From NCBI RefSeq assembly GCF_013404085.1, contig NZ_JABFHO010000001.1:3795501-3859500 (forward strand): 64,000 nucleotides of DNA, written 5' to 3'. Positions 1 to 10,729 of the stretch are shown piece by piece. Numbering within the stretch: the first letter of the stretch is position 1; each line of letters starts with the position of its first letter. The notes under the pieces are model-generated. The model worked only from the letters and a program-made list of their open reading frames with translations. It was not told the DNA's origin and did no database searches. Made by a program: the position numbers and the translations under genes. The stretch is from Winogradskyella helgolandensis. Its GTDB lineage: Bacteria > Bacteroidota > Bacteroidia > Flavobacteriales > Flavobacteriaceae.

Positions 1-3000
1 AAATGCCATAATTTAAATATCCATAGGATGTGGTATCAAAATCAGCATCTCCCAAAGTGGTTAGCTCCACATTAAAGGTGTAATTAATTGAACACCCAAA
101 ACTATCTGTAACGTCTAAAATCACTAAGCCATTTTCGTCCGTTGTCATAAATTCATTGTTCGCACCACTAACTGTTCCACTAGACCAATTGTATTGAAAT
201 GGTGGTACTCCTCCACTCGCTAAGGCTATAAAGGTTTGCTCTATAGTTCTGGCCTCACAATTCACATCAACTTGTTCTTCAACATTTAAAACCAAAGGTT
301 CAAACCTGGTAACTTCCCAACTGCCTTCAATAGTACAACCATTAGCATCTGTAACTGTAGCGACATACGTGTTTGGTGGCACATTACTTAAATCTTCCGT
401 GATTGCTCCATTAGACCAAACCACATTAAAAGGAGGTGTTCCTCCCTCTATAATTAAATTAATGGCTCCACTATTAGCATCTTCACATTCTAAAGCATTG
501 GTAATCGTTGTAGACAAGGCTAATGGTAAAATATTATGAATGGTAAAACTCTCTTGAATCACGCAAGGCACACCATCTGTAATCGTCACCGTATAGGTTC
601 CTGGCGCTAAGTTATTTCGTTCTGTACCCGCTGTAGCATCATCGTCCCAAACAAGGGTTACAGGATCGATGCCACCTACAAAGTTTAAGGTAATACTGGC
701 ATCGTTTTCACCAGCACAAGACATTTGTGTGATTTCCGGATCAATTAAAAAGACAGGAGGTTCATCGATAACCACAGGAAACTGACGTTCACAATTTTCA
801 GCATCTGTTATGGTAATTGTATATATTCCGCCAGATAAATCGGTTTGACTATAACCTGTACCTAAATTGCTCCACGCAATGGTATACGGTGCTACACCTC
901 CAGAAATTGAATTAATAAGTATTGATCCATCATTGTCACCATAACACACAATTTGTGACACACTCAAATCGATGTCAATTTGATCATTTTGAATAATCTC
1001 AACCTCTAAAGTATCGCTACAACCAGAATCATCTGTAACTGTAAGATTATAAATTCCTGCGATTAAGGTGTCTATATTTTGATTTGTACTTGAAAAACCA
1101 TTCGGTCCAGACCAAGCATACGTGTAATCCGTTCGACCTCCAATGACATTTACAGAAATAATTCCAGTAGCATTTCCAAAACATAAAACATCCGTTTTAG
1201 AATCTAGTGTTACTTGTAATTCATCGGGTTCTTCTACATTAAAATCTAATTCTATTGGTCCACAAGAATGTGAATCCGTCACAGAAATAGTATAATCTCC
1301 TGGTCCAAGATTAGACAAGTCTTCATCTGTAGAAAAAGGAGCACCATACAATGTCCAAGTATATTCATAAGGAGGTGTTCCACCCGAAATATCAATGCCA
1401 ATCTCTCCATCATTGGCACCAAAACATGAAATCGTTTCAACATCAAAATCTACGGCACTAAAGATTAACTCATCGGGTTCTGTTATGGTTATGATTTCAG
1501 AATACGGACAGCCACCATCATCTATAATGTCTAAGGTATAGTCTCCAGCTTCAAGATTAGAAATATTTTGATCTGTGCTTGAAAATCCATTTGGTCCTGT
1601 CCAATTGATGTTATAGGCATTTCCTGTTGAAAAAGGAATACCTCCCACAATTGTAATATCTATGGATGCAGTATTCACTTGATAACACAAATTATTTGTT
1701 ACGGTTGAAGTTACCGAAATTGAAGGATTAACTGTAACTACAACGTCAAAATCCAAACCAGGACAGTTCCCTGAAACAGGAGTGACTGTATATGTTACAG
1801 TGGCTGAATTTGTCGTTGTGTTTTCTAAAAACTGAGATACTGTTGCAATTGGTGTTAACTGCTCTGTGGCTCCTGTTATGCTTCCTGCCGGACTCACTAC
1901 TGGTGTTGACCATGTATATAAAGTGTTTAATGGTACAATATCACCTGTGTTACTTGTATCTGGTATAAATATGAATGTATTCCCACTACAAATTAATACA
2001 TCAGCATCATCAATAATAGGAGTTTCGTTAACGATAATTTCTGCGGTGGTTGATATGATTTCAGTACAACCACCAGAGCTAAATGTGATAATAGCGTAAT
2101 AATACGATGTTCCGACAGTATCAACTTCTGGACTATAGGTATCAGACGTGGCTCCGGGAATAGCAGTGCCCGTTGTGGTGTCATCTACAGGATTTAAATA
2201 CCATTGGTATGTCGCTGTTCCTGTACCATTGGTATAAGCCACGGTTAATGCTGAAGTGGTTTCTCCTAAACATAATTCATCTGAAATAGGTTGTGCACTA
2301 AACTGTGCTCCTGCACTAATTTCGATCTCTGCTAAATCGCTTATTACTTCACAACCCGAAACATCTTGAGTTATAACACAGTAATAATACAATGTTCCTA
2401 CAGTTGTTGCTGGAGGTGTATAAATACTTGAAATTGCTCCTGCTATTAATGTTCCAGAAGTGGCATTATTTACTGTATTGACATACCATTGGTAAGATAG
2501 CGTCCCTAAACCGCCTGATACCGTTACGTCCAAATCCTGAACCGCAGAATTCTGACATAAACTTTGAAAATCCAGAGGTTGGGTGGTTATCACAGGATCG
2601 GCAACCACCTCTATTTGTGAAACGTCGCTTATAAGCATTGAACAACCATTAGACACAAAAGAAATTTCTGCATAATAATAAAATATCCCAACCGTATTAA
2701 ATACAGGAGGTGTATACGTTGACGCTGTTGCACCAGAAATTAATGTGCCACCAGAATTACTATTGGTGGTATTACTAAACCATTGGTAGTTTGCATTTCC
2801 TGCTCCTCCAGAAATAAGGACTGATAGTTCCTCTGAACTACCACCAACACATATTCCTTGTGTGTCTAAGGGTTGTGTGTCGATTTGTGGAGCATTAGCG
2901 ACTTCAATTTCTGCTGTATCAGATATTATTTCATTACAACCACCAGAAGAAAACGTAATAACAACGTAATAATAGGTGATGCCAACGGTATCTGTTGGTG

Positions 3001-5581
3001 GAGAAAATGTGGCTAAGGTTGCTCCTGCAATAGCAGTTCCAGACGTGGTATTGTTTATTGTATTTTCATACCATTGGTAAACTGGAGTTCCTGTACCTTG
3101 ATAAGCAACGGACAAATCATCTGTAGTACCATTTTGGCAGACACCATTTGAAATAGGTTGCGTTGTAATTAATGGAGCAGGCTCTACAATAATTTCAAAA
3201 TCAACTGGCAATCCTTCACAACCATCAATTTCTGGTGTTACCGTGTATATTAAAGTAACTGGAGATGTCGTAGAATTAATTATGGTTTGTATCGGAATGG
3301 AATTAGACGTTCCACTTGGCGTATAACCTGCAAGTCCGGCTGGATTATTAGACACCCAACTGAACGTTGTACTCGGATCGTCTGATGTTAATATAATCGC
3401 AGTCGTTGAAGCTCCTGAACAAATGGTTTGCAAAACATCTGTATTTGTAATTGTTGGAGAATCGTTAATAGAAAACGTTTCGGTTTCAGTCGTTGTTCCA
3501 CAACCATTTGTGATACTAAAGGTAATTGTATAATCACCAACCGTTGTATAATTTATTATTCCTGGATCTAATTGATCTGATGTTGCCGGTGAACCTCCAG
3601 GAAACAACCAACTATAGGTTATCGTATCTGATGCAGGTGCACAAGTATCAACCGTCGCTATAGGATTAAAAGTTAATGAACCACAAGCATCATTAACAGG
3701 ATCTAATATTGCTGTTGGTGGTTGTTTAACCTCGATAAATTGAGAGGTTGAAACATCACCACAAGAATTTGTAGCCCTCATGATGATTTCATAAGTTCCG
3801 GCAGTATCAAATTGAAACGAAGGATTTTCAGAATTTTCATCTGTACCATTCGTGAAACTCCAAGATTCTGAAATCCCACAAAACTCTGAGGTGTAGATGA
3901 CTTCCCATAAGTATGTATCCGAACCACAAGACTGAGAAAGATCTATTGTATTTGTAACATCAACATCAAAAGGAATACAACCTATGGAGCTACTCACGTC
4001 AAAACTAGCGACCAATTCCGGTTCAATACAAATCGTTTTACTTACTGGTGCAGTAGCACCACAAAAATTCTCTTCACTCAGCGTTACGGTATATGTTCCT
4101 GGAGAGGTATACGTATGACTTGGACTTTCTAAATCTGAGGTCGTACCATCACCAAAATCCCATACATGATTAGCTTGCTCTGTACAATTAGGACCATAGC
4201 CATTTTCAGTCGTATTGGTAAATTGTATCTCAGTATTTAGACAGCCTGGTGAATCAAATTCAAAATCAACTTCTGGTAACGACAATAACGTAATAGGACC
4301 TGCAGTAGAGATCGTATTTCCACATGACGTGGATATATTTAAAGATATTATATATCCAGGATTAGGACAACTTGATTCTGTATAAATGTGATCTAAAGGA
4401 AATGGACTTGCTGCAGAAGGATTTGCTGGATCATAATCTGAAGATGCCGCAATTAAATTTCCTTGGGTAAACGTTTCCTGAGTACCATCTCCATAATCCA
4501 CATAATAGGTAGTGTCTTGAGGATTTTCTCCCCAATCTGCAATAGTAAAACCTAGGTCATTTACAGGTAAACATAAATTAGTTGTATTACCTGGGTTTGA
4601 CACATTACCTCCAGGGTTACTTGAGTTTTTTACAAGATACGTATCATTGGTAATACAACCATTAACTCCATAACCTGTAATCACCATATCAAAAGAACCT
4701 AATACATTATACGTATGGGTTATCGGAAATGTAATATTGGTTTCAGATGCACCATCACCCCAATTTATATCATAGGATGTTACACAGCCATCAGAAGGTG
4801 ATACATTCCCAACATTAACCGTATAAGATGGATCTATTGTATTGTTACCACAATTATCAAATGGAAGAAATTGTGCATCTAAATCGTCGAAACTAAGGTT
4901 AGGACGTTGCTTTACGCTTATCGTTTTTGTGCTACTTGCTGTACAACCATTACTATCTGTAACCGTTAAATTTGCTGAAAAATTTGAAAAACCACAACCA
5001 AATGCATCGTAGCTATGTGAAGGGTTTGCATTCGTAGAACTACTAGAGTCACCAAAAGTCCAATCATAAGTAAAAGGACCATCTCCCGTTACCGTTGAAG
5101 AAAAACTAACAGGTGTCCCAGAACAGGCATCATCGTTAAAAGTAAAATTTACTGTTGGAGGAGCTGCAACCGTTATCGTAGCTGTTCCGTTTGCCGTCGA
5201 TGTGGTATTAGAACCATCACGAACGGATACTAATTGATACACAAAACTACCAGCAGTATTAGTGTTTACATTTATAGACACTGAAGCGTCAGAACCCGTT
5301 GTTGTTACTGTTTGATTAGCGCCTCCATTAATAGTATATGTAAATGTATATGGCGTAGAACCTGCAGAACCTGTAAAGTTTATTTGAGGTTGTGGACTTT
5401 CATTTAGACAAACCGTTGCTGTTCCAGATATATTAGCATTAGGCGCCAAAGCAAATGATTTCACTTTACTTAATTCTAGTTTGTTGTGGTTGGTAACAAC
5501 ATTATTTGAAATATTAACTGCTCCAATGATACCAAAAGCCAAACCGACAACCATCAGTAGGCAATATTTTATTTTCCCCAT
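1..5581 (-). CDS. Giant secreted PKD / Ig-like / SprB-repeat protein (3' end outside window)
   Basis: An open frame runs from ATG at 5581 to the window edge without a stop, giving 1,860 visible codons. Residues 1-20 look like a signal peptide. PKD-type domains follow (a WTFGD motif near 174, WDFGDGTTS near 474). Four tandem Ig-like repeats of about 97 residues sit near 797-1187, each with a YQW(Y/F) core, then GAT, then YYY, then GC. From about 1290 on there are SprB-type repeats with the pattern C-x-G-x-x-(D/N)-G...GG-x-x-P-(Y/F). Proteins of this build are exported by T9SS and act in gliding or adhesion; the sorting domain itself would lie outside the window, so secretion by T9SS is inferred. 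Start chosen because a signal peptide and a promoter match lie directly there. It is divergent from the LamG protein gene. Confidence 0.88.
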   Translation of the reverse strand, partial: MGKIKYCLLMVVGLAFGIIGAVNISNNVVTNHNKLELSKVKSFALAPNANISGTATVCLNESPQPQINFTGSAGSTPYTFTYTINGGANQTVTTTGSDASVSINVNTNTAGSFVYQLVSVRDGSNTTSTANGTATITVAAPPTVNFTFNDDACSGTPVSFSSTVTGDGPFTYDWTFGDSSSSTNANPSHSYDAFGCGFSNFSANLTVTDSNGCTASSTKTISVKQRPNLSFDDLDAQFLPFDNCGNNTIDPSYTVNVGNVSPSDGCVTSYDINWGDGASETNITFPITHTYNVLGSFDMVITGYGVNGCITNDTYLVKNSSNPGGNVSNPGNTTNLCLPVNDLGFTIADWGENPQDTTYYVDYGDGTQETFTQGNLIAASSDYDPANPSAASPFPLDHIYTESSCPNPGYIISLNISTSCGNTISTAGPITLLSLPEVDFEFDSPGCLNTEIQFTNTTENGYGPNCTEQANHVWDFGDGTTSDLESPSHTYTSPGTYTVTLSEENFCGATAPVSKTICIEPELVASFDVSSSIGCIPFDVDVTNTIDLSQSCGSDTYLWEVIYTSEFCGISESWSFTNGTDENSENPSFQFDTAGTYEIIMRATNSCGDVSTSQFIEVKQPPTAILDPVNDACGSLTFNPIATVDTCAPASDTITYSWLFPGGSPATSDQLDPGIINYTTVGDYTITFSITNGCGTTTETETFSINDSPTITNTDVLQTICSGASTTAIILTSDDPSTTFSWVSNNPAGLAGYTPSGTSNSIPIQTIINSTTSPVTLIYTVTPEIDGCEGLPVDFEIIVEPAPLITTQPISNGVCQNGTTDDLSVAYQGTGTPVYQWYENTINNTTSGTAIAGATLATFSPPTDTVGITYYYVVITFSSGGCNEIISDTAEIEVANAPQIDTQPLDTQGICVGGSSEELSVLISGGAGNANYQWFSNTTNSNSGGTLISGATASTYTPPVFNTVGIFYYYAEISFVSNGCSMLISDVSQIEVVADPVITTQPLDFQSLCQNSAVQDLDVTVSGGLGTLSYQWYVNTVNNATSGTLIAGAISSIYTPPATTVGTLYYYCVITQDVSGCEVISDLAEIEISAGAQFSAQPISDELCLGETTSALTVAYTNGTGTATYQWYLNPVDDTTTGTAIPGATSDTYSPEVDTVGTSYYYAIITFSSGGCTEIISTTAEIIVNETPIIDDADVLICSGNTFIFIPDTSNTGDIVPLNTLYTWSTPVVSPAGSITGATEQLTPIATVSQFLENTTTNSATVTYTVTPVSGNCPGLDFDVVVTVNPSISVTSTVTNNLCYQVNTASIDITIVGGIPFSTGNAYNINWTGPNGFSSTDQNISNLEAGDYTLDIIDDGGCPYSEIITITEPDELIFSAVDFDVETISCFGANDGEIGIDISGGTPPYEYTWTLYGAPFSTDEDLSNLGPGDYTISVTDSHSCGPIELDFNVEEPDELQVTLDSKTDVLCFGNATGIISVNVIGGRTDYTYAWSGPNGFSSTNQNIDTLIAGIYNLTVTDDSGCSDTLEVEIIQNDQIDIDLSVSQIVCYGDNDGSILINSISGGVAPYTIAWSNLGTGYSQTDLSGGIYTITITDAENCERQFPVVIDEPPVFLIDPEITQMSCAGENDASITLNFVGGIDPVTLVWDDDATAGTERNNLAPGTYTVTITDGVPCVIQESFTIHNILPLALSTTITNALECEDANSGAINLIIEGGTPPFNVVWSNGAITEDLSNVPPNTYVATVTDANGCTIEGSWEVTRFEPLVLNVEEQVDVNCEARTIEQTFIALASGGVPPFQYNWSSGTVSGANNEFMTTDENGLVILDVTDSFGCSINYTFNVELTTLGDADFDTTSYGYLNYGI
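2020..3190 (-). repeat. Four tandem Ig-like repeat units inside the giant gene
   Basis: The DNA for the conserved Tyr-Gln-Trp core (top strand ccattggta) recurs at 2201, 2486, 2780 and 3071, that is every 285, 294 and 291 bp (95, 98 and 97 codons). The unit lengths vary by whole codons and the flanking DNA has diverged, so this is an old protein-domain duplication, not a recent tandem DNA repeat. Confidence 0.85.
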
Positions 5582-6026
5582 AAATATGTAATAGCTAATT
5601 ACTTAAAGGTTTCCAATGTAGATAAATTCTTGTTAAGTCAATATTAAACTTTAACATTTTCGACAAGAACATTGAAATTACTATGAATGACACTTTTAGT
5701 AAAATAATTGCGTGTAAATTAAAGCTTTACATTAATATAAAGAATACACGATAATGGGTATTTTTTCACTCAAATTATGCTCATTTAGGTTATTAAAGTC
5801 ATAATCAATACATTATAAAATTCAACATTCTTTTTCGATTTCAAGCTTTCACTTCATCATAATTCAGAGGTCATGATTACAAAATAAACACTCAATCGAA
5901 TTCTAATGACACGCATCATTTCACTACAAAAAACGCATTTCATCGGATTTTTTTGCATTTTGTAGATGAAAATTGAAAAATTATTATATCTTAGCGCCAT
6001 AATTATTTCATTCAACCCCAAATCCG
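5582..6026. other. Divergent intergenic region, 445 bp
   Basis: AT-rich spacer between two divergent genes for secreted proteins. It holds the promoter of the giant gene at its left end and a weaker promoter candidate for the LamG gene near 5960-5994 (TTG at 5960, TATCTTAG at 5987, spacer 24). Only very short frames occur (for example 23 codons at 5683); none has coding character. I see no RNA gene. Confidence 0.5.
5613..5641 (-). promoter_or_regulatory. Promoter of the giant repeat-protein gene
   Basis: On the minus strand TTG (5641-5639), an 18-base spacer and TACATTGG (5620-5613) match the Bacteroidota promoter TTG-N17-23-TAnnTTTG at all but one defined base. The predicted start of transcription is about 25 bases before the ATG at 5581. 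Confidence 0.55.
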
Positions 6027-9000
6027 ATGAAAAAAATTACGCTGATTTTTTGTCTTTTATTAATAGTGCTCTCGTTTAGTTATGCGCAGCAATTAAATAC
6101 TTCAGAACCAATTAACACCAATAATAGCGATTATTTAAATTGGTCGCAATTAGAAGATTACGATTATAACAGCGCATTCATAGATAACACTATCTTATCA
6201 CAACCTTCTATTAGTTATAATTCTGATGAACAAAGATCTGATGATATACTTATCCTAAGTTTAGTAAATAATAACACTACAAATAGCCAAAACTTTAATA
6301 ATCCACCTCAAATTAATCAATCTTTACTATCGGGAAATAATGGTGCTTATTTAGATGCAACAGCTTCACCAGTAAGCTTAAATCTTAGTGCCGATATTAA
6401 CTCAGAAATTACAACGACGGTTTCATACACCGCAATGCAGCGCATCTGGAAACTTGTTCCGGTGAGTGAAGAGGTACCAAGATTACATCTTAAAATTCCA
6501 CATGAAATAATCAATAACACAACTACAGGTAATTATTATATGTTTGTTTCTGATACGGATACCTTTGATACTAATGTCGATTTTAGAATTCTAACTTTAG
6601 ATGACAATAATTACTTAGAAACAGAATACAACTTAAACAGAACTATTTATGTAACCTTTGGTTTTTCACGAGAAATTACAGCAGAACGATCGCTCTATTT
6701 TAACGGATCGGACAGCTATATAGATATGCAAAATACATTAGATTTAAATCCTGATGGTTTTACAATCTCTGCATGGATTAAACACGATTCCGAAAGCACG
6801 GGTAATGTTTCCATTCTTTCTAAGAGAGATGTAGCATTTACGAAAGGTTATGACTTAACACTTACTAATTCCAACAAGATTAACATCAATTGGAAGAACA
6901 GCAGCAGTCAATCGCTTACATCGCACACTTCGATTCCAGATAATCAATGGCATCATATCGCTATAACGTATGATGGCTCAAACGCGTCAATCTATATTGA
7001 TGGTGTGTTAGATAATTCTGCTGAAAAAACAGCACCTATGGCTACAACCGAATCATTTCATATTGCAGCTGCAGGAGAAATCACACCAATACAGCACTTT
7101 AAAGGCCATATAGATGAAGTGCGCATTTGGAATACATTCTTAACCGAGAGCCAATTACGTTTTATAATGAATCAAGAAATTGCAAATGACTCCGGACATG
7201 TTATTGGAACGGAATTACCAATTTCTATAACTAAAAATGAAATCAACACGATTCCTTGGTCAGATTTAGCCGCATATTACCCAATGAGCAAATTTACCTA
7301 TAAAAATACTATCGATGCTTCTGGAAACAGAAACAATGGACTGTTAAAACATATTTTGACGGTTGATAAAGAAACCACGCCATTACCTTATCAATCCAAT
7401 CAAGATGGCGATTGGAATAACAGTACAACTTGGACAAATGGAAATTTGCAATATAGTCCTGGCTCTGCATCCATTGTAAACCCAGATATTACTATAGATT
7501 GGAACATTGTTAGAACATCTCACAATGTAACCATGGATAATTTGTATGTATCAACATTAAATAAAAATAACAGAACTATTCTTGGTTTGTTTGTTGATGA
7601 TAACGAACTAAAACTGACAGGAGACACTGCATCGCATATTGGATATGGTTTAACAGTAACTCATTATTTACAGCTTACAGGAACAATAGATTTGGAAGGA
7701 GAATCACAATTAATTCAAACTTTAGAAAGTGATTTAGAAGTTGTTTCTAACGGAAAAATTGAACGCGATCAACAAGGAACGGCTGACACCTATACTTATA
7801 ATTATTGGTCATCACCTGTAAAACGTCTCAATTCAGAATCTAATAATTTTAGAGTCATAGATGTTTTAAAAGACGGTACAGATCCAAATGAACCAGTAGA
7901 CATAAATTTTTCGTCTTCAGGTTATAACGGAGCTGCAACACATCCTATTACAATTGCGGATTATTGGATTTGGAAATACACAAACATCGCAAGTAACACC
8001 TATTCTGCATGGCAACACATTAGACGTACTGGCACTATTTTACCTGGTGAAGGTTTCACCATGAAAGGTCCAGGAACAGGTTCTATTTCTACACCACAAA
8101 ATTATATATTCTCAGGGGAACCGAATAATGGAAATATTAACCTTCCGTTGTTTGCCGATAGCGATTATTTAGTAGGAAACCCTTATCCATCAGCTATTGA
8201 CGCTTTACAGTTTATTAAAGATAATGGTCCAGATGGGGATACCAACACATCACCATTAATTAGTGGCACATTATATTTCTGGAACCATTGGGGCGGAGGT
8301 TCACACACTACACAAAACTATGAAGGTGGTTATGCCATATACAATTTTTCAGGCGCAGTCGCTGCTGCTTATAAAGGCAATAATTACCCACTTTTAGAAA
8401 CGGATGGTGAACCAACAAAAGCACCAGGACGCTACATTCCTGTTGGTCAAGGCTTTTTTGTGGTTGGTGATAATTCAGGTACTATTAATTTTAATAATGG
8501 CCAACGTGTTTTCAAAAAAGAAGGTGAAACTTCAGTATTTATGCGAAGTTCTAATACCACAACAACCAACACTAACTATGCTACAGAATCAGAAGACAAT
8601 AGAATGAAATTCAGAATAGGTTTTAATTCTGTAAACACTATTCGTCGTCAGTTATTATTAACCATAGACGAAGACGCATCTTCTGGCGTAGACTGGGCTT
8701 ATGATGGAAAGATTAACGAGGAACAGATAGATGATATGTATTGGCTTATCAATGATGACGCTTATATTATTCAAGCTAGTAATGAAACTGACGCGTCTTC
8801 AGTCTATCCAATAGGTATTACAACGAACACCAATGGTGTAAATTCCATAATGATTGATAATTTGGAAAATGTCCCAAGTGACATGAATCTGTATTTACAC
8901 GATAAAGAATTAGGTATTTATCATGATTTAAGAACAGGGAGTTACGATATTTTCTTAATCAAAAGTGACTATCTCGATCGGTTTGAAATTACATTCGGTA

Positions 9001-9281
9001 CTGAAGAAGATTTATTAAGTATTGAAGATCGCATCGCAAATTCTATTGATGTGCTCTATTCTAATGCTATTGAAAAAATTGTAATAGTCAACCCAAGTCT
9101 CCTAGAAATTAACGAAATGATTGTATTTAATATGTTAGGACAATCCGTTTATACCGTTAATAGAATTGAACAAAGAAATTATTCAGAATATAATATAAAT
9201 TATTTGAGTGCCGGAACCTATATCGTTAAATTACAAACAGATACAGGAGCCCTTATAACCAAGAAAATTTTAGTTGATTAG
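6027..9281 (+). CDS. LamG-domain secreted protein with T9SS type A sorting domain
   Basis: Encodes 1,084 residues. Residues 1-20 form a signal peptide ending in SYAQ. A LamG / concanavalin-A-like jelly roll lies at about 221-380, from RSLYFNGSDSYIDM to DEVRIWNTFLTESQ; it contains the typical NQWHHIAITYDG core strand. The middle is Asn/Ser/Thr-rich, and a region near 590-770 (NYWSSPV, GNPYPSAID) is typical of large flavobacterial T9SS cargo. The last 80 residues (FNMLGQSVYTVN...YLSAGTYIVKLQTD...KKILVD) are a type A sorting domain, so the product should be secreted and attached to the cell surface. The ligand is unknown. It is divergent from the giant repeat protein and may work with it; that link is inferred from position only. 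Confidence 0.9.
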   Translation: MKKITLIFCLLLIVLSFSYAQQLNTSEPINTNNSDYLNWSQLEDYDYNSAFIDNTILSQPSISYNSDEQRSDDILILSLVNNNTTNSQNFNNPPQINQSLLSGNNGAYLDATASPVSLNLSADINSEITTTVSYTAMQRIWKLVPVSEEVPRLHLKIPHEIINNTTTGNYYMFVSDTDTFDTNVDFRILTLDDNNYLETEYNLNRTIYVTFGFSREITAERSLYFNGSDSYIDMQNTLDLNPDGFTISAWIKHDSESTGNVSILSKRDVAFTKGYDLTLTNSNKININWKNSSSQSLTSHTSIPDNQWHHIAITYDGSNASIYIDGVLDNSAEKTAPMATTESFHIAAAGEITPIQHFKGHIDEVRIWNTFLTESQLRFIMNQEIANDSGHVIGTELPISITKNEINTIPWSDLAAYYPMSKFTYKNTIDASGNRNNGLLKHILTVDKETTPLPYQSNQDGDWNNSTTWTNGNLQYSPGSASIVNPDITIDWNIVRTSHNVTMDNLYVSTLNKNNRTILGLFVDDNELKLTGDTASHIGYGLTVTHYLQLTGTIDLEGESQLIQTLESDLEVVSNGKIERDQQGTADTYTYNYWSSPVKRLNSESNNFRVIDVLKDGTDPNEPVDINFSSSGYNGAATHPITIADYWIWKYTNIASNTYSAWQHIRRTGTILPGEGFTMKGPGTGSISTPQNYIFSGEPNNGNINLPLFADSDYLVGNPYPSAIDALQFIKDNGPDGDTNTSPLISGTLYFWNHWGGGSHTTQNYEGGYAIYNFSGAVAAAYKGNNYPLLETDGEPTKAPGRYIPVGQGFFVVGDNSGTINFNNGQRVFKKEGETSVFMRSSNTTTTNTNYATESEDNRMKFRIGFNSVNTIRRQLLLTIDEDASSGVDWAYDGKINEEQIDDMYWLINDDAYIIQASNETDASSVYPIGITTNTNGVNSIMIDNLENVPSDMNLYLHDKELGIYHDLRTGSYDIFLIKSDYLDRFEITFGTEEDLLSIEDRIANSIDVLYSNAIEKIVIVNPSLLEINEMIVFNMLGQSVYTVNRIEQRNYSEYNINYLSAGTYIVKLQTDTGALITKKILVD

Positions 9282-9305
9282 ATTAATTGTTTTTAGTTAG
9301 TGATT

Positions 9306-9345
9306 AGAAAGTCTCAGTTTGTAAAAAACTGAGGCTTTCTTTATT
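9306..9345 (+). terminator. Rho-independent terminator between convergent genes
   Basis: A 15-bp stem (9306-9320 with 9326-9340, one G-T pair, 5-base loop) is followed by a T-rich tract. It terminates the LamG gene and directly abuts the hisS stop codon, so it may work in both directions. Confidence 0.85.
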
Positions 9346-10723
9346 TTAATAAGTTTAAAAGCGCATCAAAATCCACTTTATGTTGCTCTCCTGAAGCCAT
9401 ATTTTTTAATGTGAATACTTCTGATTTTAATTCTTCCTCACCCATGATAACCACAAACGGAATATTACGACGGTTTGCATAATTCATTTGTTTTTTCATT
9501 TGCTTACCAGAAACCGCTGCATCTGGAAATAACTCTGCTTTTACATTGGCTTGTCTTAATTTGGTTACAGCTCCCAAACTAAACATAGCCTCTTTGTCAC
9601 CAAAATTAATGAAGAGAACTTTTGTAGATTCCGCAATGGTTGAAGGAAATAAATTCAATTCCTCTAAGACCAAATAAATACGATCTAAACCAAAGCTAAT
9701 TCCTACTCCACTCATATCTTTTAGTCCAAAGATTCCGGTAAGGTCATCATAACGACCACCGCCACCAATGGAACCCATTTTTACGCCTTCTGGTGCTGAG
9801 ACTTCAAAAATAGCACCTGTGTAATAGTTTAAACCTCTTGCCAACGTCACATCTAATTGTAAAGTTGCTGTTTTTAGTTTTAAGTTTGAAATGGCTGTGT
9901 TTATAAATTCGAGTTCTTCAATGCCTTTCAAACCAATTTCTGAAGCACTTAAAATGGATTTTAAACTTTCAATCTGACTGCCGAAATCTCCTTTTAAGGT
10001 GAATAAGGGTTGAAGCTTCGTAATTCCCTCTTCAGAAATGCCTTTACCTCGCATTTCCTCTTTTACTTTCTCTTCTCCTATTTTGTCTAACTTATCTAAA
10101 GCGACTGTAAAATCCATGAGTTTATCTTGTGCACCAATCACTTCGGCTATACCAGATAAAATTTTACGATTGTTGATTTTAATAGTAACACCTTCTAATT
10201 TTAAAGCCGAAAATACCGCATCATACAATTGCACAAATTCTACTTCTTGAAACAAAGACTTAGAACCCACCACATCTGCATCGCATTGAAAAAACTCTCT
10301 AAAACGCCCTTTTTGTGGACGGTCTGCACGCCAAACCGGTTGTATTTGGTAGCGTTTAAATGGGAATTCGATGTCGTTTTGGTGTTGTACAACGTATCGG
10401 GCAAAAGGCACAGTTAGGTCATAACGTAATGCTTTCTCAGAGATTTTAGGAGTAATTAAACTTTCAGATTTAGAATTATAATCATCTTCTGAAATTTTCT
10501 TTAAATATTCACCACTATTCAAAATTTTAAAAATCAAGCGATCTCCTTCATCACCATATTTCCCCATTAAAGTGTCTGAGTTTTCAAAACTTGGGGTTTC
10601 AATTGGTTGAAATCCAAAAACTTGAAACTGTTCTTTTATCGTTTCCATGATATAAGTACGCTTTGCGACGTCCTCTGCGTTAAAATCTCTTGTGCCTTTT
10701 GGGATGCTTGGTTTTTGTGCCAT
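9341..10723 (-). CDS. hisS: Histidine--tRNA ligase
   Basis: 460 residues, normal length for the family. Class II synthetase motifs are all visible: the N-terminal PKGTRDF, motif 2 with FREFFQCDAD at 141-150, the histidine-binding LARGLNYYTG, and motif 3 GISFGLDRI. A C-terminal anticodon-binding domain follows (VLFINFGDKEA...RQANVKAELFPD). It charges tRNA-His with histidine in the cytoplasm. A 7-bp hairpin lies seven bases before the start codon. A perfect -7 element, TATTTTTG, lies on the minus strand at 10795-10788, without a clear -33 partner. Confidence 0.97.
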   Translation of the reverse strand: MAQKPSIPKGTRDFNAEDVAKRTYIMETIKEQFQVFGFQPIETPSFENSDTLMGKYGDEGDRLIFKILNSGEYLKKISEDDYNSKSESLITPKISEKALRYDLTVPFARYVVQHQNDIEFPFKRYQIQPVWRADRPQKGRFREFFQCDADVVGSKSLFQEVEFVQLYDAVFSALKLEGVTIKINNRKILSGIAEVIGAQDKLMDFTVALDKLDKIGEEKVKEEMRGKGISEEGITKLQPLFTLKGDFGSQIESLKSILSASEIGLKGIEELEFINTAISNLKLKTATLQLDVTLARGLNYYTGAIFEVSAPEGVKMGSIGGGGRYDDLTGIFGLKDMSGVGISFGLDRIYLVLEELNLFPSTIAESTKVLFINFGDKEAMFSLGAVTKLRQANVKAELFPDAAVSGKQMKKQMNYANRRNIPFVVIMGEEELKSEVFTLKNMASGEQHKVDFDALLNLLK

Positions 10724-10729
10724 GTTTAC

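Noticed and set aside
1866..2184. Small frames on both strands (77 and 63 codons) inside the giant repeat gene
   Set aside because: They lie in other frames of a clearly coding 1,860-codon frame and have no family likeness.
2201..3080. Evenly spaced short repeat (ccattggta about every 290 bp) as a possible CRISPR or tandem DNA repeat
   Set aside because: Spacing is far too long for CRISPR and differs by whole codons; it encodes the Tyr-Gln-Trp core of repeated protein domains.
5683..5965. Mini-frames of 23 and 19 codons in the divergent spacer
   Set aside because: No membrane, signal or conserved character; such lengths occur by chance in AT-rich DNA.
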